Shown here in pieces: positions 32,936 through 45,200 of a stretch of DNA of 47,593 nt (position 1 is its first letter; each line of letters opens with the position of its first letter). Origin of the DNA: Rhizophagus sp. LPA8_4_AMF. Its lineage: Eukaryota > Glomeromycota > Glomeromycetes > Glomerales > Glomeraceae. The DNA lies in NCBI GenBank assembly GCA_021464525.1, contig JADRCO010000156.1, positions 1 through 47,593 of the forward strand. The letters are read 5' to 3'. The notes below the pieces were generated by a model that saw only the letters and a program-made list of their open reading frames with translations, was not told where the DNA came from and searched no databases. Position numbers and translations under genes: made by a program.

Positions 32936-34240
32936 ATTTATCGTTTCCATTGTCAATCTATAATAAAATCATGATTTGCATATTAAATTTATACTAGATT
33001 TTGAATTTCCCCGAAATTCCGAATGATTCATGCGTCATAAATTTCTAATTTAGTATAAGCATACTATGCATGTTACCAAAGTTTAATAAAATAAGCATAT
33101 AGTCTTATGTTATACACACAAAATTTCGCTTTGGGGGGATAAAATAACTGATAATAAAAATAACAGGTTGATCATTACTTGAAAATTTTTGTATTCTGAA
33201 CCTTGTACTTAATTGAACCATCAATCGTAATGAAAATTTTTATTTTTTACACGTGTCGAAGATGTGAATTACAAAAAATTTCACCACATTAATTGTCACA
33301 CTTATAATTAAATTATGCATTGACGTGACAAATAAGGATGATGCGACGATGCGTCATTATAAGTTAATTATAACAAAACCGTTACCTCATTTCTATCATG
33401 TGACAAGAGTATAGAGTTACTGTTAATAGTTAATCTTTAATAGTTAATATGTCTGACAAAAAAAACAAATGACAGAATGAAATATAACTCGTCATTATCA
33501 AAATAGAATTAAGATCTACAATTCTACATATAACAGTATGGCTAATTTATAGTAATAATTTAGTTAAAATGACCGACCGCCACTTTCTCATATGGTTGTG
33601 AATTTAATAAGAAAATCAAATGGCGTAGCAAGGTATTATGGCGTTTATGTCTGATTTAATTCATTCGTCGATCTTTCACTTAAGTACTAAAATAACAAAT
33701 TTATCGTAAAATAAAACTTTGTTTTCGTTTATAACGTTTGATTGGTTGATTGCTACGAAGTATATAAAAATTTTTAATTGCATAAATAATAAATAAAAAG
33801 TAGAAAATTTGAAATTTTAAATAATTGGTAAATTTTATATTTATGCTTTGTTTATATTTTATACTACCGATTTTCATCAGTGTCGATCTTTTAAGCCTTA
33901 GACTCTTGGTGATACACTGCCACGATCGATCTTAATAGAAATTCCGTATCATATGATATATATTCTAAAAAAAGCCTCAGAAAAATTTCATATTTTAAGG
34001 GCAGTGCAAAATGATGTGAAACATTAAAATAAAGGTAACACAAATCAACAAATTTAATATTTTTGACAATAGCCGATATACAATCAGATCATGGCTAATG
34101 CGACAACATTCGATAATTTTTTAAACTTTTGTTATAGCCACATGAAAAAAGTCCTTTTTAGTTAGAAATGAATTCTCATTTTTTTAATTTCGACAGTTTG
34201 TTTCTATTTATGAACTAGGAAAATATATACATTACTTATC
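32936..34240. other. intergenic between divergent copies B and C
   Basis: This divergent region should hold the promoter of copy C and distal parts of the copy B promoter. A CACGTG box lies near 33250. No open frame or RNA gene was seen. Confidence 0.4.
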
Positions 34241-35975
34241 ATGGTTATTGATCTTGGAATAAAACGTAGAAGTAAAAAGTTGGTACGTGATTTTTTTATA
34301 ACCGAATTTTTTTTTTTTTTTTTTTGAATTCTCTTTAAAAACGTGTTTTATTAACAATTGTATCACAGCTAGACCGCATCAATGAATCAAGGACAACACA
34401 ATTATTTATTCTTACTTCACTTTTGCAAGCCATACTAGTAATAGCATTAGAAGTTCGAGTATATCGTCGTAATGAAGATACCAGTAGAAGTGTTATCGTT
34501 TACGGCAGAAGAAACCCAAGTTTTGCGGGTTGCCTAGAGCCTTCCTTACTGAGACTAAACAATATTATTGAAGAAAATATTATTTTTATTATATTTCAGA
34601 TATTTCAAATGTGGTTATGTTTTAATGCGGTAAGAAAAGATAAAGTTGTACTCTTTATTTTATTATAAATATAATTTATTTAAAAGAATTTTGTCGCGAA
34701 ATATTCCTCTAGATCTATAACCAAAATACAATTCAAATTATTACCATCGCTATAGCTAATTTTTTTTGTGCTTCTTTTGGCATTGTAAGCTTTAAATAAA
34801 TCAGTTATATCACATTTGTTTGTTTATCAGAATTCAAACCTTATTTATTTATTTATTTTTATAGATTCAGATGCTTGAAGTTCAAAAATGGTACAGAGAT
34901 TTCGGCAAGACGTGTCAAAATCCACTTGAAATAGATTTTAATCAAAGGTTTTCTTCGCTTGATATACCATTAGTAGTAGTATTAATGATATTTGGCTTTA
35001 TTATGGCTTTTCTAAGTTGGAAATTATATCGCCAATTTGGTTGGAATATATATAAAAAAATTGGTGGAGACATTAATAAACAAGGCACGTCTGATAATAT
35101 CTTCTTATACCTTATATATTAATCATTTATTAACGTGTAAATTATTTTCTCTTTTTTTAGCCATGTTTAGGACGTATTTAATCTATGTAATGTTACTTAA
35201 GCTTGATTTATTCTTCATATTGGGATTAGCTTTAGAGGCATGTACAGTATTTAAAATAAATTTAAGAGTCAAACCTACATCTATAAAACACATTAGATTT
35301 CTTCCAAGACCATTTTATTTGTTTCATATAGCAGTATCGGGCTTAATTTTTCTAAATCAAATAATCGGATATCGTTCGGTATGTTAACTATCTTTTGAGG
35401 AGATTTTTTTTTATATATAATTGTTAAATCAATATTAATTAATAGGTAAAAAAAGAAATGAAAGTTGGTATGATATATGTATGTGTATTTTGGGGAGTTA
35501 TTATTATAGATTTTTGTATACTCTTAGGTTATTCGATAGGAAGTGTTAAGGATAGTTGGTACTTTTTCATTATATTTCGTAAGTAATGAATATTTATTTT
35601 ATTGTTTCTCTCCCGTAAATTTTGTTATTTGTATTAACGTATTGCTATTATTAGTTCTCGTCGGAATCATAATGACTCTTGTGAGTAATTAAAAAGGTTT
35701 AATAATTCAATATGTAGTATTTCATAATATTAATTCAAATGTTTTATTTAGTTATCATTAATTTGGTCTGTATTCGTTTATAAGAATTTTGGACATGGAT
35801 TACAAGATCATCGTGAGTCATTTGATTTCATTTTTTTCTTTATATTAAAAGAAATAAAAATAATTTTTTTTTTGCTCAAATTATAGTTGATCAAAAGAAT
35901 AAAGAATCATCTGCCAATAATAATAATATTTTACTTGATTCAAATGAAAGAAAAAGATGGTCCATTGAGGATTGA
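34241..35975 (+). CDS. UPF0658-like Golgi membrane protein, copy C (nine exons, 373 aa)
   Basis: Exons: 34241-34282, 34369-34629, 34713-34784, 34865-35084, 35161-35378, 35446-35578, 35655-35680, 35752-35812 and 35887-35975. It shares the spans and motifs of copies A and B: NIIFIIFQIFQMWLCFNA, YNQNTIQIITI, and LYRQFGWNIYKKIGGDINKQ. Intron 4 cannot be closed in frame with a GT donor; the position conserved in A and B gives a GC donor (CAAG|GCACGT). The first exon (MVIDLGIKRRSKKL) is the least certain because it is short and lies before a poly-T intron. The C terminus (SNERKRWSIED) resembles copy B, so B and C are probably the closer pair. It is transcribed divergently from B. The role is unknown beyond a predicted Golgi or endomembrane location. 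Confidence 0.8.
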
Positions 35976-36389
35976 AAATTAATTTTTATTAAATTATGTA
36001 AATTATTTAACTTATGTAACAAAATTTTGAATATAAATAAAATTAATTTATTAGAGTTAAATTTCAAATAAACGTATCGCCGATTTTTAAATTTGATTAT
36101 GACATCTATGACGTAAATCGATTAGTTTGTCCTTAAGTAGAAATGTAAATCGTGGAAAATATCCTTTAATTGAACCCGTAAATCATTTTTGAATTATTTA
36201 AACAACTTCGAAAAAAAAATATTTTATAACTTCTACGAAATTTTTAAGAAAAAAGGTAATAGTTTTTTTATATTAGATACAAAAAATTTTGATAAAAAGA
36301 ATATTCGGAAACCTTTTTTTTTAATAAAAAATTTCATTTTGAATGACTAATGATTGTAAGGTTTGAACTCAGCCTTTGATATTAAAATC
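35976..36389. other. intergenic between copy C and the Ctf4-like gene
   Basis: No WD40-coding sequence, open frame or exon candidate is visible here. That matters for the N-terminal boundary of the next gene. Confidence 0.5.
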
Positions 36390-39300
36390 ATGGATATTAA
36401 TAATAACGAAATTGAAGTTGAATCACGTGAAGAAATCTCTCATGAATCGAACGACGTTGTTGTTGCTTCAACTTCCAATACACAAGATGATAAAATTGGA
36501 ATGGGTAATTTAATTAATTTTACACTTTTTAAATAATTTCCTTGGTTGACCTTTTCTTTTATAATATGATCTATTTTTTTTGTTCATAGATACTTCAATG
36601 GACGACAATACGGATAACCACTCATATGTCGATTCAGATGAGGATGATCCAGTATTGAAATCACGTTTAAAATCTTTGAAAAAACAGTATAAGGGTAACT
36701 ATTTATGTGAATTAGTATAATTGATTTTTCACCAGAATTTTAATATTGATTTTTCAGGAGGATCCAATGGATCCGATAGATCTCAGACATTCAAGTTAAA
36801 AACGCCCGAACGATCCAATGGATCCGCTAGATCTCAAGCATCCACGTCCGAACGTTTTGATCTGATTAAAATACGAGAAAATATGAAGGGAGTGAAAGAA
36901 AGGTTTTATAATCGTGAAAAAAGTGAGTTTTATTATTCAGTTTATTAGAATTGTATTTTATAATAATAATAACAAATAATTATAATATAGAAAATTTGAC
37001 AAGCAAGTCTCCATCATCTCATCGTCCTAATTTGGATTCTCGGGAAAAAGAATCACCTAGGAAAAAGCATCGTACTGCATTTGGTAAGTCAGGCACGTTC
37101 ATAATGAAAATTTCCTACATTAAGCCATTCCAACTTGATTGTCCAGATTTTCTGAAAAGTTTGAGGGGAGGTGGGTTTTCATTAAACAAACTAAACCTTT
37201 GGAAAATTCGGGAAAATTCGGGAAATTTCAGAAAAATCAAGGAATCTGCAAATTAAATTTAGAGGGGGCATTTAAACATGTGTTGTCAACATTTAAATTT
37301 CAAAAAAAAATAAAGGGAGATGAGGTATATTAAACAAACAATCAAGTTGGAACGACCCAATTATAATTTTTCATTAATTTGATAAATATATCAGGCAACG
37401 ATGATGAAGTTGGGTCCTCAAAAAAGAAACAGTCACCAAAATCATTAACTGGTATAGTATTCGCGTTTAGATTTCCTAAATGATATTTTCATGAATCTAA
37501 TCTTTGCCTTATAAAAGCTGGTCGAAAAAATGAATTCGAATCCATTAATTTCTCTTCTGATGAGGAAAATATCCCCCGTAGCGGTAAAGTTTTATGATTT
37601 TGTTAATAATTCCAATTTCTTAATAAATGTGAAATTATATTCTTCTGCTCTTTTTTTTATCAAAAGTTGGTCGAAAAAATGAATTTGATTCCATTTTTTT
37701 ATCTGATGAGGAAACCACTTTCCGTAGAAAATCTACTGGTAAAGTTTTTATGATTTATTTCAAAATTATTAATAGATATTTAAATTATATAATGGTAATT
37801 TTAGATTCTTTTTCGGATGCGGATGACGAAAAATTGAAAAATTTTGATTTTTCTGATGAGGAGAATAATACGAAGAAACGTTCATTCGTTAAACCGGATG
37901 GTTGGTGTTGTTGTTTTGTATTTATACTAAATTTGATTAACCAGATGATTATTGTTTAGTTATAGTAATTTGATATATAAATTTGTTTTAGGTGATTCTT
38001 CGAATGATGAACTAAGTTTAAGAGATGAATTTTCTACTATTTCTAAGAAAAAGTTTAAACATAAATGTATGGAGCTTTTTTTTTTTAAGATTATTTAATT
38101 TGTAATTTAAATTAATCTATGTTTACATGTAAAAAAAGCAAATTCGTTTAATTTTCTCGATGATCCCGCGGAAGAATCTGCGGATGAAGATTATGTTCCC
38201 ACAATGGTTATAGATAATAAGAAGGATAAAACAAAAGGTAAAGTGATTATCATAATATTAACTTGATTATTTTAAATCTCTACTACATTTTAAATGAGCA
38301 CTTTATAGACGAATCAAACAGAAGAGAATCTTCTTATCTTGATACCGATGACGACGAGATATCAGGAGAAAGAAAGTCAAAAGATGGTGGTATGAAATAC
38401 TGATATTTAATTAAAGAATGTGTCTATATATTTTTATTTATTAAGAATCTTAAATATAATCTTATATTTCTCGTAATTTAGAAATCATGGGCCCTAAGGA
38501 TAGTTTACCAAAATCAGTTTCTATTGAGAAAGCTTCTGGTTTATATTATTTACCTTTTTATTCTGTCTTATTTTGTACTTTTCTTAACGAATTAATTATT
38601 ATTAATGTGGTTTGTGGATTAAAGATTCGAATATAATAGAGAGTTCAGTGGACGTAAACGGTACTTCTGATAAGTTTGACTTCGAATCTATCTTAGATAA
38701 AGACGCAGGTTTAGATGATTATGTTGCCGTGGATAAACTAAGATATTCAAGATATTCACCAAAAAAGAAGCAGCAGCAAAGGCAGATAATAATTCACGAA
38801 GAATCGAGTAGTAAGGAAAAAAAGTCTTGCATTTCACTATCACTTTTTATTCTTTGTTAATTTATTTATTATTTAGGTATTGCTGAGCTTCAACCGTCTT
38901 TTCAGCCTGGATCATCGCTAATGAAAAATAGTCGTCGATATTTAGGTATTTAATTATTCAGTATTCTTTTTTTTAAAAAAAAAATTTCAAAGTATTAATT
39001 TTAAATTTATATATTATAAGCTGTCAATTGGCTTGGTTGTATTCACTCAGTAAATAATACTACTTTTCACTCGGTAAATGTTGAATATAATAACAAAACA
39101 CAATTCAGAGGATATAATTTTCGTGACGATGTTGGTTATACTATGGCTTGTCTTGGTAGTAATTTATTTGAAACATATTTGGGATAAAAAGATTTTAATA
39201 AGAAAATCACGCTAATATTAATTTATTTAGGCGCACACGGAGTACTTTTTGCGGTAGGATCTGATAACGGGAATCCAAGTATATTATATTATAAGCCAAA

Positions 39301-41808
39301 TAATAGTTGGGGACCAAAAGGTGAATGGATGGCAACGCTTCCCAAAGATGAAGAAATAATAGGTAATTTTTGTTATTCTTTCAATGTATGATCTTGACGG
39401 AATAATACTTATTTTTTTCTATTAAATATTAGCCATTGCTTTAAGTGATCAATCAATAGTTATCGCAACTTCTAAAAATTATTTGCGATTCTTTGCTCTT
39501 CATGGATTTCAATCTTACATATTTGCTTTTCCTTCTATCGTTTGTATGGCGGCATATAATAATTTACTTCTGGTCGCTTATCATTTAAGTATAGCTCATA
39601 AAGGTGAATATTTGTTTCGATCATGCATTTATTTAATGTTAGTATTATTAATTTTGATATTTGGTATGTGACAGGTTCGCAAAATCTTGGATATGTTTTG
39701 TATGATATGCATGATCGTGGTGATATACAAAAAGACTTTTTGCCGATATCTAAAGAATCAACTTTGAAATGGTTAGGCTTTTCTGAAGAAGGAGTAAGCT
39801 TCATATTAATTTACTGTAGTAGTTAAATTCTGGATTTAATCCTTACATGTATTAATAAATTATTAGTTGCCGGCAATATTTGATTCTAAAGGTGTCCTTT
39901 ATATACTTCATGATCATCGAGTATACAAACAAGCAAGATGGGTACCTGTGCTAGATACCGCCAATATTGTAAAGGAGCCTAAATCTGACGCAGATAGCTC
40001 AAAATCATTAAAAAGAAATTCAGATGTCATTGATTTAGATGACATCTCAGAAAACAAGACAGAAAAAGATGAAGAAAAAGAGATTGAGGAAAGAGAAAGA
40101 GAGAAAGAAAAAGAATGGATATATTGGCCAGTTGCGGTTATGGAATCTAAATTAATGTGTTTTATTCTTAAGGTAATTAATTGCAAAAGTTTAATGTGTA
40201 TACCTAATAATCAAATGTGATTTGTTTGGTTACATTATTTACATATTTTCTAATTCTAATTCTCTCTAGTATGGTGAGGATGTTCCTCGCTATCCCCGAC
40301 CAGCATACGATGAAGTTAATTGGCAAATACCGCTCTTGCATCTTGATAATCAAAACGGACGCTATGAAGAAAGGTATATTGGTAGTTCCATATAATCATA
40401 TAAAGGAAAATTTAATAAATACTCACTTTTTCAACTTAGATGGATGCGCGAGTCTATTATATCGAGCTTCCAATATCAAGAAGCCAAGGCAAAGAACGAA
40501 TTAAATGAAGAGCAGATTGCACAATTAAGGAAGAAAGAAAAAAAGGCTAACAAAATTATAATCGAATTAATCATGGTTAATTTTTAAACATTTTATTTTT
40601 TAAAAAATTATGTGTTGTAACTAAATGTATAATATTAAAAATTTAGTTGGCTGTCGGTGAAGAAAAATATGAACGTGCCTTGGATTTAGCTAAATTATTA
40701 AATTCAGTGAGATTCTTGGAGTCTGCTCTATTAATTGCCGAATTTTACCGAGCTCCAAGCTTAGCTGAAAAAATCAATAAGCTGAAATCAGTGAGTAATT
40801 TTATCAATTATTTGAAAGATTTGCAATAAATAATTTAAATAATTTAATTTTTATTCTTTATTGCTAAAAGGAAAAAATTAAGGAAAAAGAAAGATCAACA
40901 TCACGAAGACAAGGGAGAAAAGATACTTTATCAAATAGAGCAATATCGTATTCACAACCCTTAGCAAGTACGGAGTAAGTAAACCAAATAATCCAATTTG
41001 CATTTAAATTATTTATTCTGCAAGATTTTACTAACGTGTAATTTTATTTTCCAATGTTTAAAAGCGCTTCTACATATGTATCCGATCTTAATCACAACAA
41101 TATGAGCGAGTCATCGCAGTATGAAGGGAGACAAATACCTTCATTAAAGAGAAGCGAAAAAGATATGATCGATGAAAAGAAACAGGAAGATAATGATGAT
41201 TTGCCAAATCCTAAGAAATCAGCCCCATCTATAAGTTCCTACTTTCTGAAAAGTACTTTTTTTTAAAAAAAAGTGTGTTCAATGAAAAAAAATTGTTACT
41301 AAACGAATAAATCTTGTTTTGAATAGAGTCTACTTTGGATGCTACATCTAATTGTTCAAATACAAACCCTTTTGTAGTAGACGATGAAAATCCAGGTGCG
41401 ATTACAAAAGTATGGAAACATTTGACTAATAAAAAGGCAATTGCACCTAATATTTTTTGTAAATTATTAGATGCACTTAGTAAAGAAAGAGCACCTGAAA
41501 AACGAATGAAAGAAAAAAATAACGAAAATAAATATTCACAAGATCAGAGTCAAGAAAACGAAGCAGGGCACGGGTCAGAACAGAAAAAAGAAGAAAATGA
41601 ACGGCCTAATGATGAAATATCAGAAAGCTATTTAATGAATAATAAGAAATCTGAATTTGATATATCGCACGAAACCGAAAAAAAAATTAACAACAAAGTA
41701 CTGAAAAATAATATAGAAGAATTTAGTGAATTGATTATGGATAATGTGGAAGAATCAAATAATATGGATATTGATGTGGAAAAGGAAACTATTGAATGTT
41801 TTGATTAG
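36390..41808 (+). CDS. Ctf4/Mcl1/AND-1-like replication protein lacking WD40 (25 exons, 1118 aa)
   Basis: Exons: 36390-36504, 36590-36694, 36758-36922, 36991-37083, 37395-37451, 37518-37583, 37667-37738, 37805-37900, 37992-38066, 38139-38237, 38309-38389, 38482-38538, 38625-38810, 38877-38945, 39021-39155, 39231-39362, 39433-39603, 39675-39793, 39867-40172, 40270-40373, 40440-40575, 40647-40790, 40871-40974, 41065-41252 and 41327-41808. The lengths sum to an uninterrupted frame. Residues about 440-770 form the SepB/Mcl1 propeller: YTMACL, GEWMATLPKDEEIIAIAL, LKWLGFSEEG, IYWPVAVMESKLMCFIL and YPRPAYDEVNWQIPLLHLD. The helical part follows (RWMRESIISS, ERALDLAKLL). Ctf4 proteins are trimeric hubs that tie the CMG helicase to polymerase alpha. 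The usual N-terminal WD40 is absent; residues 1-440 are acidic, Ser-rich and disordered. The tail (about 862-1118) is charged. Confidence 0.85.
37128..37352. mobile_element. MITE-like inverted-repeat insertion in intron 4 of the Ctf4-like gene
   Basis: A 15-bp perfect inverted repeat, TTCCAACTTGATTGT, lies at 37128-37142 and, reverse-complemented, at 37338-37352. It bounds a 225-bp unit containing GGAAAATTCGGGAAAATTCGGG. It explains why this intron (37084-37394, 311 bp) is about four times longer than its neighbours. No target duplication is obvious. Confidence 0.55.
37518..37738 (+). repeat. tandemly duplicated exons 6 and 7 of the Ctf4-like gene
   Basis: Exon 6 (37518-37583) encodes GRKNEFESINFSSDEENIPR and exon 7 (37667-37738) encodes GRKNEFDSIFLSDEETTFRR. 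The DNA is near-identical at the start (TTGGTCGAAAAAATGAATT versus CTGGTCGAAAAAATGAATT), and both are followed by GTAAAGTTTTATGATT-like intron starts. This is a clear local exon duplication. Confidence 0.85.
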
Positions 41809-42461
41809 ATGATAATATATTAGATTTGATAGAATTAATATTGTTTTGATAGAATTAATATTGTACGAGTTTTATTGTTTTTGTCGGTTAATGAATGTTA
41901 GAAAATTTGCATAATTTGTATAACGTGAAATGAATAAAAGTTTTAAGCGTATATTTTAACATGCTATAATGATAAATTCGAGCGTCAAATTTACACATTT
42001 TTCTTGCAAAAGTAAAAAAAAAAAAAATATTTAAGGACGAAATTCTAATTGATATTGAATAGGAACTATCAGATATTTAAGAAGTGGAAGAAAAAAAAAC
42101 AAGCAGCAAAAACAAATAAACATTTAAAGTGAAATCATGGAAGTTTTTATTTTACATGAAGACATGGAAGAAACTTTAATAAAATAAAAAGAAAATTAGT
42201 AATTAAAAACGTAAAAGAAAGAAAAAAAGATCAAAAATACATAAATGTTCTACCTGATGATAAAGATTGATCGGAATTCGTTTTTTCTCTCGACATAGAA
42301 AATTGATCAGCTATTTTAAATTTAGTTAGTAAAAGTAAAATAAAAAATAAAAAATAAAAAAATGTATAAATGATTTATTCTACCTGATGATAAATCAGAT
42401 TGATCAGAATTTTATTACTTCTCTCGATGCGGAAAATTGATCAGAATTTTTATGATAACAT
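41809..42461. other. 3' flank with a short direct repeat
   Basis: TTGATAGAATTAATATTGT is repeated back to back near 41826-41863. A second direct repeat, TTCTACCTGATGATAAA, occurs near 42247 and 42380, each followed by GATTGATC(A/G)GAATT. No gene is present. Confidence 0.5.
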
Positions 42462-43299
42462 TTACCAAGATACCCAAAATTTAAATGTATTATATAATTC
42501 AATAACTAAAGGTCTTTTTGATGGATCAGAATTCCAACATCTTCCCATTGACTCTCTATAACATTCAGGAGTTTCTTGGTGTTCATTTTCTAAACAACTT
42601 AACCCTAAATCTGTTATATATGCATTACCATCATCTCCAATTAAAATATTACCAGAATGAAGATCACGGTGTACAAGTCCTGCTCGTGAATTGTCTGTAA
42701 TCCTAATCAGCAACTTTAATTTATCATCATACCATCTAAGTACTGAAAAATTTTTTTTTTTAAATATTGACGCAAATTTCCGTTTCGTTCCAATTCCATT
42801 ACAAACATATATTTTCCCGTAGTCAGATCTCGACTGATACCACCATTGTAGTAGCACATTTTGTATGTGCTTTAATTCATTCAAAAAGTTTTCCATGTTA
42901 TCATCTGAATGATTAAGTATTTTAATAGCAACATTACATGGTCTTAAATGGCTTGATATTGGACCGAATTTACTATAAAAGTGTGCTAATGATTCTAATC
43001 TTCGCTAAAAAAAATTGGTTTAATTCTTCATAAATTTGTCCAGATCTTTCAATTTTTCCCCTTATCATAGTAAAGTTCCATATAGTACGATAAACTGTAC
43101 CAAATCTACCTTCGTCAATTCGTATCATACCTCCAAATTCACCATATGGTATCCATTCTATATAATCTGTTAATTCCTTTGCTTTTTTCTGAGTATCTCT
43201 AATTAATTCATCAATATCATAATTTCCACTCGTCCAATTTGAGAAATTATCAGTAAAATAATTTTTTCCACAATTTCTACACCAAAACAATCCTGTCAA
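42462..43299 (-). pseudogene. TKL-type protein kinase pseudogene
   Basis: From the start at 43299: a Cys-containing N terminus, then NWTSGNYDIDELIRDTQKKA and YIEWIPYGEFG, the hallmark leader of the expanded Glomeromycotina kinases, then the glycine loop IDEGRFGTVYRTIW. The frame is then lost. In another frame come LAHFYSKFGPISSHLRPCNV and AIKILNHSDDN with the catalytic Lys, then a degraded hinge, HRDLHSGNIL (catalytic loop) and ITDLGLS (DLG in place of DFG). The protein then jumps from ENEHQ to TPECYRESMGRCWNSDPSKR, so the activation segment, APE motif and helix F region are deleted. With at least one frameshift and this deletion it cannot make an active kinase. Confidence 0.8.
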
Positions 43300-43351
43300 A
43301 AATTCCCCAACAATTAAGGCATATAGGTAAGACTACTTTAAAAGTAAACCT

Positions 43352-43687
43352 TCAGGAATATTTTATCCCAACAAAATATGAATGTATAAAAAGATATAGA
43401 CTAAATAAAATACAAATAAAAATAATTATTATTATTGTATATGTACAAGTAAAAGTAGGACATAACTCAAGAAAAGGTTTTAATCCGATCATTGCTAAAA
43501 TAATTTTATCGCCATTGAAGAATTTTCGAGACCAATAACAAAGAACTTTCATAGTATAATTTCCTATAAATACATTTACTAAGTATAGAAGGTATGCTGT
43601 AAAACAAAAGGATAATATCATAAATGTTTTTAAATATCCAAGAATAACGTAATTATATAAGGGGTTGCAAATAAACATGAAATCCAT
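43352..43687 (-). CDS. possible small multi-span membrane protein (111 aa), unrecognised
   Basis: An open frame with three hydrophobic stretches (about 12-40, 60-72 and 78-105), Ile/Phe/Tyr-rich, with a short charged middle (YWSRKFFNGDK). There is no signal peptide beyond the first span and no family motif. It sits just upstream of, and on the same strand as, the kinase pseudogene. AT-rich DNA readily gives such frames by chance, so this may be spurious or a relic. Confidence 0.25.
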   Translation of the reverse strand: MDFMFICNPLYNYVILGYLKTFMILSFCFTAYLLYLVNVFIGNYTMKVLCYWSRKFFNGDKIILAMIGLKPFLELCPTFTCTYTIIIIIFICILFSLYLFIHSYFVGIKYS

Positions 43688-44083
43688 GGGTTTTCGTTAT
43701 ATAATCTCCAAATTCATAGTAATCTTTGTTTTAGACAAATTACTACGAAAATTCCTATACTAGAAAGAAAATATCATTGCATTGTGAATATATTATGAAA
43801 AAATAATATAAAAAGTTTAATCAAAAAAATATTTCATACTCCATAAAGAATATGTTTCAACATTAATGAGATCATTCAAAAAAAGGTACTGTAAAACACG
43901 TATACGTTTTTCAATCCGTGGTTGATAATGAATATCGCGCACTTAAATACGATTTTCAATCTTGATCGACAATGAAAATCTATTGCAAGGGAACGGAAAC
44001 CAGTATTAATTCCGAAGTGGCGGAATAGGCTGAGATTAGTATGTAGAATAGTAAATGACGATATCATCAAGCGTAGAAGTATA

Positions 44084-44186
44084 TACTGTATAGCACTGAG
44101 TACTCCTATTATCTTCTAGCACTGACAGGATGGAAGAATCAAGTAAATTGATTTATACCCGGGTATTTAGTCAGTACTATACGGTA
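44084..44186. repeat. imperfect inverted repeat, 15-bp arms
   Basis: TACTGTATAGCACTG (44084-44098) faces CAGTACTATACGGTA (44172-44186) with two mismatches, enclosing 73 bp. This is possibly a small MITE. No target duplication was found. Confidence 0.35.
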
Positions 44187-45200
44187 GTGCTTCGTTACAC
44201 TTCGGACTAATAATTTATTAATAGAATAAAATTTTCAAGATGAAATGCTAATTCGAAGAAATAATTTGAAATAAAGTTAGAGAACATTTATTTTAATTTT
44301 GATAATTAATAATCACCAGTTTGTCATATCTTTCCTCCTTATATAAAATTTTCTATTATTACTATTTAAAATCAAATAAAATATCCGATAAATCAACTTC
44401 GTTTTGTAACATTTATATTCGACGCGACATAATATTCAAGAATGAATTTAAAAATTTGGTATATACCAAATTGTTCAAGAGAATATTTTAAAATACTGTA
44501 TTCGCAAAGATCTCAAGAGTCAAAATCATTCTATAATTCTTATCACTTTAGAACCCAATAATATATTAAAAGTTTGGGATTACGGATAAGTTTAAAGAAG
44601 TGAATCCAGATTACTTCTATCATCACAAGAGAAACAGTATGGAAGTCGTTAAAAATGAAAATATGTCATAATTTGTGTCATCCATTATGACATTTTATGA
44701 AAATCCGATTACCATAAGAAAATTTCAGATGGTTCAAAAGTTTTAATGATAGAAATGATGTAGTTGAATACTTTTGTAAAAATGCCAATCATATTAATCA
44801 TATTAATTCAGTGAATCTTAAAACAATTGTAATATAACTTGCTAATATGGCAAAAAATGCCATCTACTTTAAAATAGGTAGATCAGATATTACGTACAAT
44901 ACACCTGTTAGTTATGGATTTATTATATGGTTTATATCAAAACATGGATTATTATCTTACAGAAGAGAATGAATATTACAAGGATAGCCATAATTAAAAA
45001 TTACTAATAAACTTAATTATTAACAAACACGTTCAAAGATTGTAGATATCGAAATGATAAAAGGATTATTATTTAAATAATAGATTTTTATGTATAAAAT
45101 TAATTGTTTTATATTTTATTAATTTGAAAATATGGAAGATCACAGTAATAATTTAATTATAAAAATATAATACAAATTTTTAATATATTATAGTTATTGG

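Noticed and set aside
36951..37333. Two overlapping plus-strand frames of 101 and 64 codons
   Set aside because: They read through exon 4 of the Ctf4-like gene into its MITE-bearing intron; the spliced model explains the coding part.
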